From Pseudomonadota bacterium (GTDB taxonomy: Bacteria > Pseudomonadota > Gammaproteobacteria > Steroidobacterales > GCA-2729495): a stretch of 6,537 nt of DNA. The notes under the pieces were generated by a model that was not told where the DNA came from, made no database searches, and was given only the letters and a program-made list of their open reading frames with translations. The DNA lies in NCBI GenBank assembly GCA_030836925.1, contig JAUPLK010000099.1, forward strand, positions 1 to 6,537. Reading direction: 5' to 3'. The position numbers and the translations under genes were made by a program. Shown in pieces: positions 1 through 6,121 of the stretch (its first letter is position 1; the number at the start of each line of letters is the position of its first letter).

Positions 1-236
1 GCGCCCAGCAACGCCTGGCCGCGGCGATCCGTGCGAGCGTCGCGGAGAGCGGCAGCCAGCTCGCCGTGCTCAGCGGCCGACTGCAGACGGTCAGTCCGCT
101 GTCGACACTGGAACGTGGTTATGCGCTGGTACTGGATGCCGGTGGCACTGTCGTGCGCAGCACGAAACAGGTACAGCCCGGCGACCCGATCACCGCCCGC
201 GTGGCCGACGGCGTGATCAAGGCCACCGTACGGTAG
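1..236 (+). CDS. xseA: Exonuclease VII large subunit, C-terminal 77 residues (partial)
   Basis: Only the 3' end of the gene is in the window; the reading frame starts at base 3 and ends with TAG at 234-236. The fragment runs from a short basic/alanine-rich helix (fragment residues 1-27, the end of the long coiled-coil region of XseA) into SPLSTLERGYALV (31-43), which matches the family's conserved 'SPLxTLxRGYAxV' signature. It then enters a small beta-rich tail with QVQPGDPITARVADG (57-70). In the family, this tail follows the coiled coil that binds the small subunit XseB. Exonuclease VII degrades single-stranded DNA from both ends in the cytoplasm and acts in repair. The catalytic and OB-fold parts lie upstream of the window. 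The gene is convergent with the acyltransferase gene at 313-1419, with 76 bases between the two stops. Identification rests on the terminal signature and is firm despite the short fragment. Confidence 0.92.
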   Translation, partial: AQQRLAAAIRASVAESGSQLAVLSGRLQTVSPLSTLERGYALVLDAGGTVVRSTKQVQPGDPITARVADGVIKATVR

Positions 237-316
237 GCGCGGCCGTAGGAGCGCCTTCAGGCGCGATTTCGGGCGCGATTTCGGGCGGAGAAGATCGCGG
301 CTGAAGCCGCTCCTAC
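237..316. repeat. Pair of inverted REP-like palindromes between convergent genes
   Basis: Two copies of a roughly 20-base element face each other: 245-264 on the plus strand (gtaggagcgccttcaggcgc) and 297-316 on the minus strand (gtaggagcggcttcagccgc). Each copy is itself a hairpin, with stem gcgcc/ggcgc around ttca at 251-264 and gcggc/gccgc at 297-310. The copies differ at two positions, and those two positions pair with each other, so the stem is kept. The two copies can also pair together into one large stem-loop. Between them is a tandem 12-base direct repeat, gcgcgatttcgg, at 261-272 and 273-284. The form GTAGGAGCGGCTTCAGCCGCG resembles REP sequences spread by RAYT transposases in Pseudomonas and Xanthomonadales (recalled knowledge). 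The pair sits between two gene ends, which is the usual place for such elements. It could terminate transcription or stabilise mRNA for both genes, though there is no long T-tract. Confidence 0.8.
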
Positions 317-1419
317 GCGAAGAATACTTCGAGGATCGGCCGGAAGCGGTCCATGTCGACGAGAAAGGAATCGTGGCCCTGGATCGAGGGCAGCTCGACA
401 AAGTGCACTTCGCGATTGAGCGCATCCAGGCCGGAGGCAAGTTCACGCTGTTGCGCGAGCGGAAACAGGAGATCGGTTTCCACGCCCACCACCAGCACCC
501 GCCCGGCGCGCACCTTGGCGAGTCCCGCCGTCACTGAACCACCATGCTCGGCGACATCGAACAGATCGCTGGCCCGCGACAGATACAGGTAGCTGTTGGC
601 ATCGAACTGGCCCGTGAACTTCCGGGCATGGGCTTCCAGGTAGCCTTCAACCTCGAAATCCGGCGCGAAGGCATCACCGGTCTGGCGTTCTTCACCGATC
701 CGTTCCCGGCCGAAGCGCTGCTCCCATTCGCGGGCTGAACGATAGGTGATCATGCCGAGCTTGCGCGCCATGCGCATGCCGGTGATCGGCCCGGCCTCGG
801 GCGCATAGTTCCCGTGCTCCCAGGCCGGATCGCGGCGGATCATCTCCCGCTGCAGCGAACGCATCGCGATGGAAAACGGCAACGAACGTGCGCCGGTGGA
901 GATCAGCACCAGGTTGCGGGTCATGGTCGGGTTGGCGATGGCGAAGGCCAGCGTCGTCATGCCACCCATCGACGGCCCAACGACCGTATGCAGTCGGCTG
1001 ATGCCAAAGCCCTGCACCACCAGCATGCCGGCGCTGGCAACATCCTCGAGCGTCAGTACCGGAAAGTTCAGCCGGTATGGCTGGCCGGTCAGGGGATCGA
1101 CCGATGATGGCCCCGTGGAACCAAAGCAACTGCCGAGCGAATTGATGCAGATGACGAAGTAACGCCGCGTGTCGATGGGCCGCGAGGGACCGACGATCTC
1201 CTCCCACCAGCCCGGCGAAGGATCTTCGGGCGAGGAACTGGCATGTGCCGACGGGGACATGCCGGTGAAGATCAGCACGGCATTGTCCCGTTCGGCATTC
1301 AGCTGGCCCCAGGTCTCATAGGCGATCACCGGGCGTTCGAGCACGCCACCGCGGTGCATCTCGAAGCGGCCGGGAACCTGGAAGAATTTGCGTGCCGTGC
1401 TCACTGCCCTGGAGTCCAA
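313..1419 (-). CDS. metX: MetX-family O-acyltransferase (homoserine O-acyltransferase or serine O-succinyltransferase)
   Basis: This is an alpha/beta-hydrolase of the MetX family, 368 residues against roughly 350-390 for the family. Such enzymes move an acyl group from a CoA thioester to the hydroxyl of homoserine (methionine pathway) or, in one subgroup, serine (cysteine pathway), in the cytoplasm. Visible marks are AYETWG (33-38), NSLGSCFGSTGPSS (93-106), the nucleophile elbow GPSMGG with Ser150, RMARKLGMITYRS (216-228), the acid ETDLLFP with Asp316, and GHDSFL with His349. The triad Ser150-Asp316-His349 is therefore complete. The loop reads SLGSCFGSTGP rather than the 'VLGGCxGTTGP' usual in homoserine acetyltransferases. 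That favours the serine O-succinyltransferase subgroup known from Xanthomonadales, but this is inference. The first in-frame start is TTG at 1419; a GTG five codons on (1404) is an alternative, and neither has a well-spaced Shine-Dalgarno. The gene lies 78 bases downstream of der. Its TAG stop is contributed by the adjoining REP element. Confidence 0.9.
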   Translation of the reverse strand: MDSRAVSTARKFFQVPGRFEMHRGGVLERPVIAYETWGQLNAERDNAVLIFTGMSPSAHASSSPEDPSPGWWEEIVGPSRPIDTRRYFVICINSLGSCFGSTGPSSVDPLTGQPYRLNFPVLTLEDVASAGMLVVQGFGISRLHTVVGPSMGGMTTLAFAIANPTMTRNLVLISTGARSLPFSIAMRSLQREMIRRDPAWEHGNYAPEAGPITGMRMARKLGMITYRSAREWEQRFGRERIGEERQTGDAFAPDFEVEGYLEAHARKFTGQFDANSYLYLSRASDLFDVAEHGGSVTAGLAKVRAGRVLVVGVETDLLFPLAQQRELASGLDALNREVHFVELPSIQGHDSFLVDMDRFRPILEVFFA

Positions 1420-1497
1420 CCCTGCGCTGGAAGGCAGTGATTATGCGTGGCGATATACGGCCCCGACCCGACCGTTTGGTTATATGGATATGGCCCG
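1420..1497. other. 78-base spacer between der and the acyltransferase gene
   Basis: This is the longest gap inside the minus-strand gene series. Read on the minus strand it holds A/T-rich patches (around 1480-1492 and 1451-1457) that could serve as a -10 box. I see no convincing -35 partner, no strong terminator hairpin and no T-tract; the best inverted pair is a 4-base ACGG/CCGT. An in-frame TAA at 1441-1443 limits how far upstream the acyltransferase could start. Whether the acyltransferase is co-transcribed with der or has its own promoter cannot be settled from the sequence. Confidence 0.4.
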
Positions 1498-2886
1498 CTA
1501 CCGGAAGCGCAGACGGTTGCGATGCTTGAGCTGACGCGGGGTGAGGCGGTTGCGTTTGCCGGCAAAGGGATTCTTGCCGGCCCGCAGTTCGACGCGGATC
1601 GGCGTGCCGCGCAGCTTGAATACCTTGCGGAAATATCCCATCAAGTAGCGCCGGTAACTCTCCGGCAGCGCCGAGGTCTGGTTGCCGTGAATGATGATGA
1701 GCGGTGGCCGGCGACCGCCCTGGTGGGCATAAGTCAGCTTGATGCGGCTGCGGCTGGCGATGGGCGTCGGATAGGCCTGCACGGCATCCTTGAGCGCCCG
1801 GTTGAGATCCGGCGTCGGCAGTTCGCGGACCGCCGCGAGTGCCGCCCGACGACCGCTTTCGAGCAGGTCGAACACCGCCGTGCCATGCAGGGCCGAGATG
1901 AAGTGGATATCGGCAAAATCCAGGAACGGCAGCCGCCGATCCAGATCCTCGCGCACGCGCTCGCGTTGGTCCGGCGGCAGGTGATCCCATTTGTTGACGC
2001 CGATGGCCAGCGCCCGCCCCCGCTCCAGCACCAGGCCGATCAGCGACACATCCTGTTCGGTCAGGCTGTCGCGCGCATCGATCAGCAGCAGCACCGCATC
2101 GGCTTCCTCGAGTGCCTGCAGCGACTTGACGATGCTGAAGCGTTCGATGACTTCATCCACCCGCGCCTTGCGACGTATGCCAGCGGTGTCCACCAGCACC
2201 ATCGCGTGGCCATCGTGCGTGAACGGCACGCGGATGCTGTCGCGGGTGGTGCCCGCCTGGTCGGAAGTCAGCAGCCGGTCTTCGCCCAGCAGGCGATTGA
2301 CGAGCGTCGACTTGCCGACGTTCGGCCGGCCGATCACGGCGATGCGCGTACCGGACAACGCCGCACTGCCGGACTGCGGCTCGGCATCCTCGCGAACCGG
2401 CAAGGCAGCCAGAATGCGCTCACCGAGCAGCGTCAGCCGGTCACCATGCTGGGCCGAGATGGCCAGCGGGTCGCCGAGGCCGAGTTCATAGAAGGCGGAG
2501 GCCAGTTCCAGCGGCGCACGGCCCTCGGCCTTGTTGATGGCGAGGATCACCGGCTTGCCGGTCTTGCGCAGCCGGGCCACGATGGCGTGGTCGTCCGGCA
2601 GGGGACCGGTGGCGGCCTCGACCAGGAACACGATCAGGTCGGCCTCGCCGACGGCATAGGCGACCTGCCTGTCGATCTGCGCACCGAAAGGATCACTGGT
2701 GTTGGTCAACCCGCCGGTGTCGATGACGATCGCCGCACGGTCCTTGACGGTGGTGTAGCCGTAGATGCGGTCGCGGGTCAGGCCGGGCAGATCGGCGACC
2801 AGCGCATCACGCGTGCCGGTCAGCGCATTGAACAGCGTGGACTTGCCGACATTCGGGCGGCCGACCAGCGCAAATACAGGCAGCAC
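1498..2886 (-). CDS. der: Ribosome assembly GTPase Der (EngA), two tandem G domains plus KH-like domain
   Basis: Der is an essential GTPase that binds the 50S subunit and promotes its late maturation. The 462 residues fit the family (about 435-490). The first G domain has G1 GRPNVGKS (9-16), G2 at GLTRD (35-39), G3 DTGG (56-59), G4 NKAE (118-121) and G5 SAQHG (144-148). A short linker (about 163-180) leads to the second G domain: GRPNVGKS (186-193), AGTTRD (211-216), DTAG (233-236), NKWD (298-301) and SALHG (331-335). The C-terminal KH-like domain covers about 355-440, followed by a very basic tail (KRNRLTPRQLKHRNRLRFR). The first G4 motif carries Glu where Asp is usual. The start is GTG at 2886, supported by AGGGA eight bases upstream and by starting just before the first beta-strand (VFALVGRPN). 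It lies 18 bases after the bamB stop, so the two are probably co-transcribed. Confidence 0.98.
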   Translation of the reverse strand: MLPVFALVGRPNVGKSTLFNALTGTRDALVADLPGLTRDRIYGYTTVKDRAAIVIDTGGLTNTSDPFGAQIDRQVAYAVGEADLIVFLVEAATGPLPDDHAIVARLRKTGKPVILAINKAEGRAPLELASAFYELGLGDPLAISAQHGDRLTLLGERILAALPVREDAEPQSGSAALSGTRIAVIGRPNVGKSTLVNRLLGEDRLLTSDQAGTTRDSIRVPFTHDGHAMVLVDTAGIRRKARVDEVIERFSIVKSLQALEEADAVLLLIDARDSLTEQDVSLIGLVLERGRALAIGVNKWDHLPPDQRERVREDLDRRLPFLDFADIHFISALHGTAVFDLLESGRRAALAAVRELPTPDLNRALKDAVQAYPTPIASRSRIKLTYAHQGGRRPPLIIIHGNQTSALPESYRRYLMGYFRKVFKLRGTPIRVELRAGKNPFAGKRNRLTPRQLKHRNRLRFR

Positions 2887-2894
2887 TTCCGGTA

Positions 2895-2899
2895 TCCCT
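2895..2899 (-). promoter_or_regulatory. Ribosome binding site of der
   Basis: On the minus strand this reads AGGGA, eight bases before the GTG at 2886. It supports GTG as the true start and lies in the short spacer after the bamB stop codon. Confidence 0.6.
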
Positions 2900-2904
2900 G
2901 TGCG

Positions 2905-4104
2905 CTATTGCTTCACAACCTGGCGAAAGGCCGCCAGCTTGCCGCCGTCGGACTGGACGTACAGGAGATCGTTGACGACCAGGGGCGCCGAGGTCACGCG
3001 ACTGCTGTCAAAACGCACGCGGGCCTGCGGCTTGCCGGTGGCGGCATCGAAAAAGTGCAGGTAGCCCTCGAAATCACCAACCACCACCGAGTTCTGCCAG
3101 GCCGTGGGGCCGGTGATGTCACGATTCTTCAGCAATTCGTGCTTCCAGAGTTCGCTGCCGGTCTGCCGCAGCAGCGCGTACAGCTGACTGCCGGTGCCTG
3201 ATATGTAGACGTTCTCCAGATCCGTCGCGAGGCCACCATAACCGGCGACGTCCTGGCTCCACAGACTTTGTCCCGACTCGAGTGCTACCGCGGTCGTCTG
3301 CCCGCGATAGCCGAGGACATAGATGTCTTCACCCACCGAAAGCACGGTTGCGTTGATGTCGGCCAGTCGCTCGATCTCGTTGCGGCCTGCAGGCGGATCG
3401 AGCAGCGTGTCCCAGGCCGGCGTGCCATCCGACAGTTCATAGGCGGCGAGCTTGCCGTTGTCGAAACCGCAGACCACCACATTGCCGACCACCACCGGCG
3501 AGCCAGTACCGCGTACCGTGAGGCGCGGCATGTTCTGCTGCACGAACCAGCGCTGCGTGCCGTCGGCGACATCCAGCGCCGTGAGCTTGCCGTCCACGGT
3601 GCGCACCAGCACGAGCCCCGGTGCCAGGGCCGGCGCAGCCAGTACCTCGCTGGACAGCGATTTGCGCCAGAGTTCCTTGCCGTCATCAGCGTCAATCGTG
3701 ATGACCTCGCCATTGCTCGTGCCCAGCGCAACGACCTTGCCATCGGTTGCCGGACCGCCTGACAGCGGCAGTTCCGTCTTGCTCAGCCACAGCCGCTTGC
3801 CCTTGAGCGCATCGAAAGCACTGACCCGCCCGTCATTGGCAGCAGCGAAAATGCGCGAACCGTCCGAAGCCGGCGCGAGCGCGAGGCGCAGAAACTCGGT
3901 TTCGTCACCGAGGCCTGCCGACCAGACCTTCTTTATCTTGAGCGTTGATTTGAAATCCGGCAGTTCGACGGGGGCATCCGGCTCGTCATCGTCGCCACCA
4001 AACAGGCTGCAACCCGTGTTGGACATGGCACCGGCAGTCAGCAACGCACCGAATAACAGGGTACGCAAACCGCCGCTGAACAACCGGAGGCCGGAATGCA
4101 TCAC
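2905..4104 (-). CDS. bamB: Outer membrane assembly factor BamB (PQQ-like beta-propeller lipoprotein)
   Basis: BamB is a periplasmic-face lipoprotein of the BAM complex; it binds BamA and helps insert outer-membrane beta-barrels. The 399 residues fit the family (about 380-400). Residues 1-31 form a signal peptide with two early Arg and a hydrophobic stretch (LLFGALLTAGAM), ending at Cys32 for lipidation. An acidic linker (GGDDDEPDAPVELPDF) follows, then repeated propeller blades with 'DGxVxAxDaxxGKxLW' motifs (e.g. 91-106, 131-146, 171-186, 216-231, 269-282, 306-320, 346-359). Diagnostic BamB blocks are LSGGPATDGKVVALGTSNGEV (114-134), LTVRGTGSPVV (195-205), NEIERLADINAT (242-253) and VVGDFEGYLH (341-350). 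The lipobox residues before Cys32 are Asn-Thr-Gly, which is atypical. The start is either GTG at 4104 or the directly following ATG at 4101. The ATG overlaps the yfgM TGA stop as TGATG, which favours ATG by translational coupling. There is no clear separate Shine-Dalgarno. Confidence 0.97.
   Translation of the reverse strand: MMHSGLRLFSGGLRTLLFGALLTAGAMSNTGCSLFGGDDDEPDAPVELPDFKSTLKIKKVWSAGLGDETEFLRLALAPASDGSRIFAAANDGRVSAFDALKGKRLWLSKTELPLSGGPATDGKVVALGTSNGEVITIDADDGKELWRKSLSSEVLAAPALAPGLVLVRTVDGKLTALDVADGTQRWFVQQNMPRLTVRGTGSPVVVGNVVVCGFDNGKLAAYELSDGTPAWDTLLDPPAGRNEIERLADINATVLSVGEDIYVLGYRGQTTAVALESGQSLWSQDVAGYGGLATDLENVYISGTGSQLYALLRQTGSELWKHELLKNRDITGPTAWQNSVVVGDFEGYLHFFDAATGKPQARVRFDSSRVTSAPLVVNDLLYVQSDGGKLAAFRQVVKQ
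4099..4104 (-). promoter_or_regulatory. yfgM stop / bamB start overlap
   Basis: The minus-strand bases read GTGATG. The yfgM stop TGA (4103-4101) shares one base with bamB ATG (4101-4099) and is nested against an alternative GTG start (4104-4102). With no good Shine-Dalgarno upstream, bamB translation is probably started by ribosomes finishing yfgM. Confidence 0.65.
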
Positions 4105-4802
4105 TGCGCCGGCACGCCATCAGCCACGGTACCCGGTACGCCCGTCGCTGCAGTCAGATCGGCTGCCTTGCCACCGAGCTCATCCAGCTTGGCGGTGACA
4201 TAGTTCGGGTCAAGCACGGCGGCAGCCATCTCGCCATTGAGTGCCTGCTCGTACTCGCTGCGCGCTTCCGGCAGCTTGCCCATCGCGTAATACACATCGC
4301 CACGCACATCGTGAAACAGCGGCGCAAAGGCACCGGTGCCGGACACGTTGAGGACTTTCAGGGCTTCCTCATGCTTTTCGCCGGCGCTCAGCAGGCGGGC
4401 CAGGCGCAGGCGCGCGATATTGCGGATCTCCTCCGCAGCACCCTTGTCGACAACCAGCTGCAACCGGGCGATGGCTTCTTCGGGCTTGCTGCGCGATACG
4501 TAGAGACCGGCCATCGACAGCCGGGCCTGGTCCACATAGGCGGACGAGGCAAACTCGCTCTCCAGCTGCTGCAACTGTCCGGCGGCCACCTCGACGCGCT
4601 GCTCGCCGACCGATTGCAGCAACTGGTCGTAGAGCGCCGAGGCAGCTTCGGCGCGCTGCTCCTGGTAACGCTGCCACTGGTTCCAGCCAAACAGGCCAGC
4701 GAGTCCCAGCACCACACCGGCGATGAGAAACGGTCCGTTTTGCCGCAGCCAGCTCTTGACCTGGTCGGCTTGTTGCTCGTCTGTCAGAAAATCATCTTCC
4801 AC
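4101..4802 (-). CDS. yfgM: YfgM-like membrane-anchored TPR protein (SecYEG-associated)
   Basis: The 233 residues match the YfgM family (about 205-215 in enterobacteria) in layout and context. A short acidic cytoplasmic N-terminus (MEDDFLTDEQQADQVKSWLR) is followed by one transmembrane helix at about 24-41 (PFLIAGVVLGLAGLFGWN). A periplasmic helical region with TPR-like repeats spans roughly 50-190; the clearest repeat is LFHDVRGDVYYAMGKLPEARSEYEQAL (162-188). The last about 25 residues are Ala/Gly/Val-rich and probably disordered. In E. coli, YfgM is an inner-membrane protein found with the SecYEG translocon and PpiD, passing exported proteins to periplasmic chaperones; the same role here is inferred. 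The start is GTG at 4802, with AGGAA six bases upstream. Position between hisS and bamB matches the conserved gammaproteobacterial order. Confidence 0.93.
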   Translation of the reverse strand: MEDDFLTDEQQADQVKSWLRQNGPFLIAGVVLGLAGLFGWNQWQRYQEQRAEAASALYDQLLQSVGEQRVEVAAGQLQQLESEFASSAYVDQARLSMAGLYVSRSKPEEAIARLQLVVDKGAAEEIRNIARLRLARLLSAGEKHEEALKVLNVSGTGAFAPLFHDVRGDVYYAMGKLPEARSEYEQALNGEMAAAVLDPNYVTAKLDELGGKAADLTAATGVPGTVADGVPAQ

Positions 4803-4808
4803 GGCGCG

Positions 4809-4813
4809 TTCCT
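4809..4813 (-). promoter_or_regulatory. Ribosome binding site of yfgM
   Basis: The minus strand reads AGGAA here, six bases before the GTG at 4802. This is the best-formed Shine-Dalgarno in the window and fixes the non-ATG start of yfgM. Confidence 0.7.
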
Positions 4814-4831
4814 GTCACTGCATTGCTGTCA

Positions 4832-6112
4832 TCAGGGCCGGGAGCGCAGATGTACTGCGATCGCATCAGCCAGCCCGGCCATCGGTACTGTGGTCTGCTC
4901 CAGTTCGGTCCGCAAGGGTTTGACGACCGCGGTACCGCTGCTCACCTCATCCTCGCCGAGCAGCACGGCAACTGTCGCGCCGCTGCGGTCGGCACGCTTC
5001 ATCTGTGCCTTGAAGCCACCACCACCGCAGTTGGTCTCGACGCGCAGGGCGGCGGCACCATCGCGCAGGCTCTCGGCGATGCGGAATGCGCAACGGGTGG
5101 CACCCTCGCCCACCGCGACCACATAGACATCAGGTACCCGCGACGGTGCACCCAGACCGGCCAGCGCATACAACTCCACCAGTCGCTCCAGGCCGATCGC
5201 AAAGCCGACGGCCGGGGTCGGCTCGCCGCCCAGGTGCTCAACCAGCCCATCATACCTGCCACCGGCACAGACCGCCCCCTGCGTGCCGAGGCGATCGGTC
5301 ACCCACTCGAAAACCGTGCGTCCGTAATAGTCGAGCCCGCGCACCAGGCGCGGATTGACGACATAAGGCACACCCGCATCGTCCAGCAGCGCACGCAGGC
5401 CGTCGAAATGGGCCTCCGATTCGGCATCGAGGTACTGGGTGAGCCGGGGCGCGGCGGTGATCAGCCCCTGCAGGTCCGGGTTCTTGCTGTCAAGGATGCG
5501 CAGCGGATTGCGCTCCAGGCGCCGGCGGCTGTCCTCGTCGAGTTGCGCGAAATGCTCGCGGAAATATGCCATCAGGTCTGCCCGGTACTGCACGCGGGAT
5601 TCGGTCGTGCCCAGCGTGTTGATCTGCAGGCTGAGGTGCTCGATGCGCAGCAGGCGCCAGATGCGCGCCAGCATGATGATCAGCTCGGCATCGATGTCGG
5701 GCCCGGTGAAACCGAGTGCCTCGACATCGAACTGGTGAAACTGCCGGTAGCGGCCCTTCTGCGGCTTTTCGTAGCGGAACATCGGGCCGGTCGACCAGAA
5801 CTTCTGCCGCTGGTTGCGCAGCAGGCCATGCTCCATGCAGGCGCGCACGATGCCGGCCGTGGCTTCGGGACGCAGCGTGATCGACATGCCGTTGCGGTCG
5901 TCGAAGCTGTACATCTCCTTTTCGACGATATCCGTGACTTCACCGATCGAGCGCTTGAACAACTCGGTACGCTCGACGATCGGCACGCGGATTTCCTGAT
6001 AGCCGTAATCGAGCAGCACGCTGCGGATCGTGGCTTCAACGTGCTGCCAGAGTGCCGAATCCGGTGGCAGCACATCACCCATGCCGCGGATCGCCTGTAT
6101 CTGTTCTTGCAT
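4832..6112 (-). CDS. hisS: Histidine--tRNA ligase (HisRS, class II)
   Basis: HisRS attaches histidine to tRNA-His using ATP in the cytoplasm. The 426 residues match the E. coli enzyme (424). The N-terminal IQAIRGMGDVLP (5-16) is the family's opening block. Motif 1 lies around YQEIRVPIVERTELF (38-52), and TLRPEATAG (79-87) follows. Motif 2 is GPMFRYEKPQKGRYRQFHQ (109-127). The histidine-specific blocks are LVRGLDYYGRTVFEW (256-270) and AGGRYDGL (283-290). Motif 3 is PAVGFAIGLERL (300-311), with Arg310. The anticodon-binding domain (about 327-426) contains VETNCGGGGFKAQMKRADRSGA (358-379), equivalent to the usual 'GGGNFKKQFxxADKxGA'. All catalytic motifs appear intact. The start is ATG at 6112, nine bases after the rodZ stop, with only a weak purine-rich Shine-Dalgarno (AGAGAGCAGG). 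The TGA stop is at 4832-4834, 29 bases before yfgM. Confidence 0.99.
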   Translation of the reverse strand: MQEQIQAIRGMGDVLPPDSALWQHVEATIRSVLLDYGYQEIRVPIVERTELFKRSIGEVTDIVEKEMYSFDDRNGMSITLRPEATAGIVRACMEHGLLRNQRQKFWSTGPMFRYEKPQKGRYRQFHQFDVEALGFTGPDIDAELIIMLARIWRLLRIEHLSLQINTLGTTESRVQYRADLMAYFREHFAQLDEDSRRRLERNPLRILDSKNPDLQGLITAAPRLTQYLDAESEAHFDGLRALLDDAGVPYVVNPRLVRGLDYYGRTVFEWVTDRLGTQGAVCAGGRYDGLVEHLGGEPTPAVGFAIGLERLVELYALAGLGAPSRVPDVYVVAVGEGATRCAFRIAESLRDGAAALRVETNCGGGGFKAQMKRADRSGATVAVLLGEDEVSSGTAVVKPLRTELEQTTVPMAGLADAIAVHLRSRP

Positions 6113-6121
6113 GCCTGCTCT

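Noticed and set aside
31..216. A 61-codon plus-strand open frame inside the xseA end
   Set aside because: It is out of frame with the clear XseA C-terminus, which continues to a stop at 234-236 with the conserved SPLSTLERGYALV block.
237..312. A small RNA, riboswitch or attachment site between xseA and the acyltransferase gene
   Set aside because: The gap is fully accounted for by two REP-like hairpins and a 12-base tandem repeat; it lies downstream of both genes, where a riboswitch is not expected, and shows no integrase-type core or flanking mobile gene.
1316..1990. A 224-codon minus-strand frame spanning the der-acyltransferase gap
   Set aside because: It overlaps both genes out of frame and its translation looks like a frameshifted version of Der (Arg/Ala/Pro/Gly-rich). 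There is no evidence of frameshifting since both real frames are intact.
1447..3201. A 584-codon open frame on the plus strand, opposite der and the end of bamB
   Set aside because: The opposite strand encodes Der and BamB with all expected motifs over this whole stretch. The plus-strand translation shows no recognisable domain and is rich in Arg/Gln/Asp/Gly, as expected for the complement of a GC-rich coding frame.
3452..4198. A 248-codon Ser/Pro/Arg-rich plus-strand open frame opposite bamB
   Set aside because: Its low-complexity composition mirrors the Asp/Gly/Val codons of the bamB propeller repeats on the other strand; there is no ribosome binding site or domain evidence.
4311..5126. 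A 271-codon plus-strand open frame opposite yfgM and the end of hisS
   Set aside because: It crosses the yfgM-hisS junction, has no family resemblance, and both minus-strand genes are certain. It is a GC-rich shadow frame.
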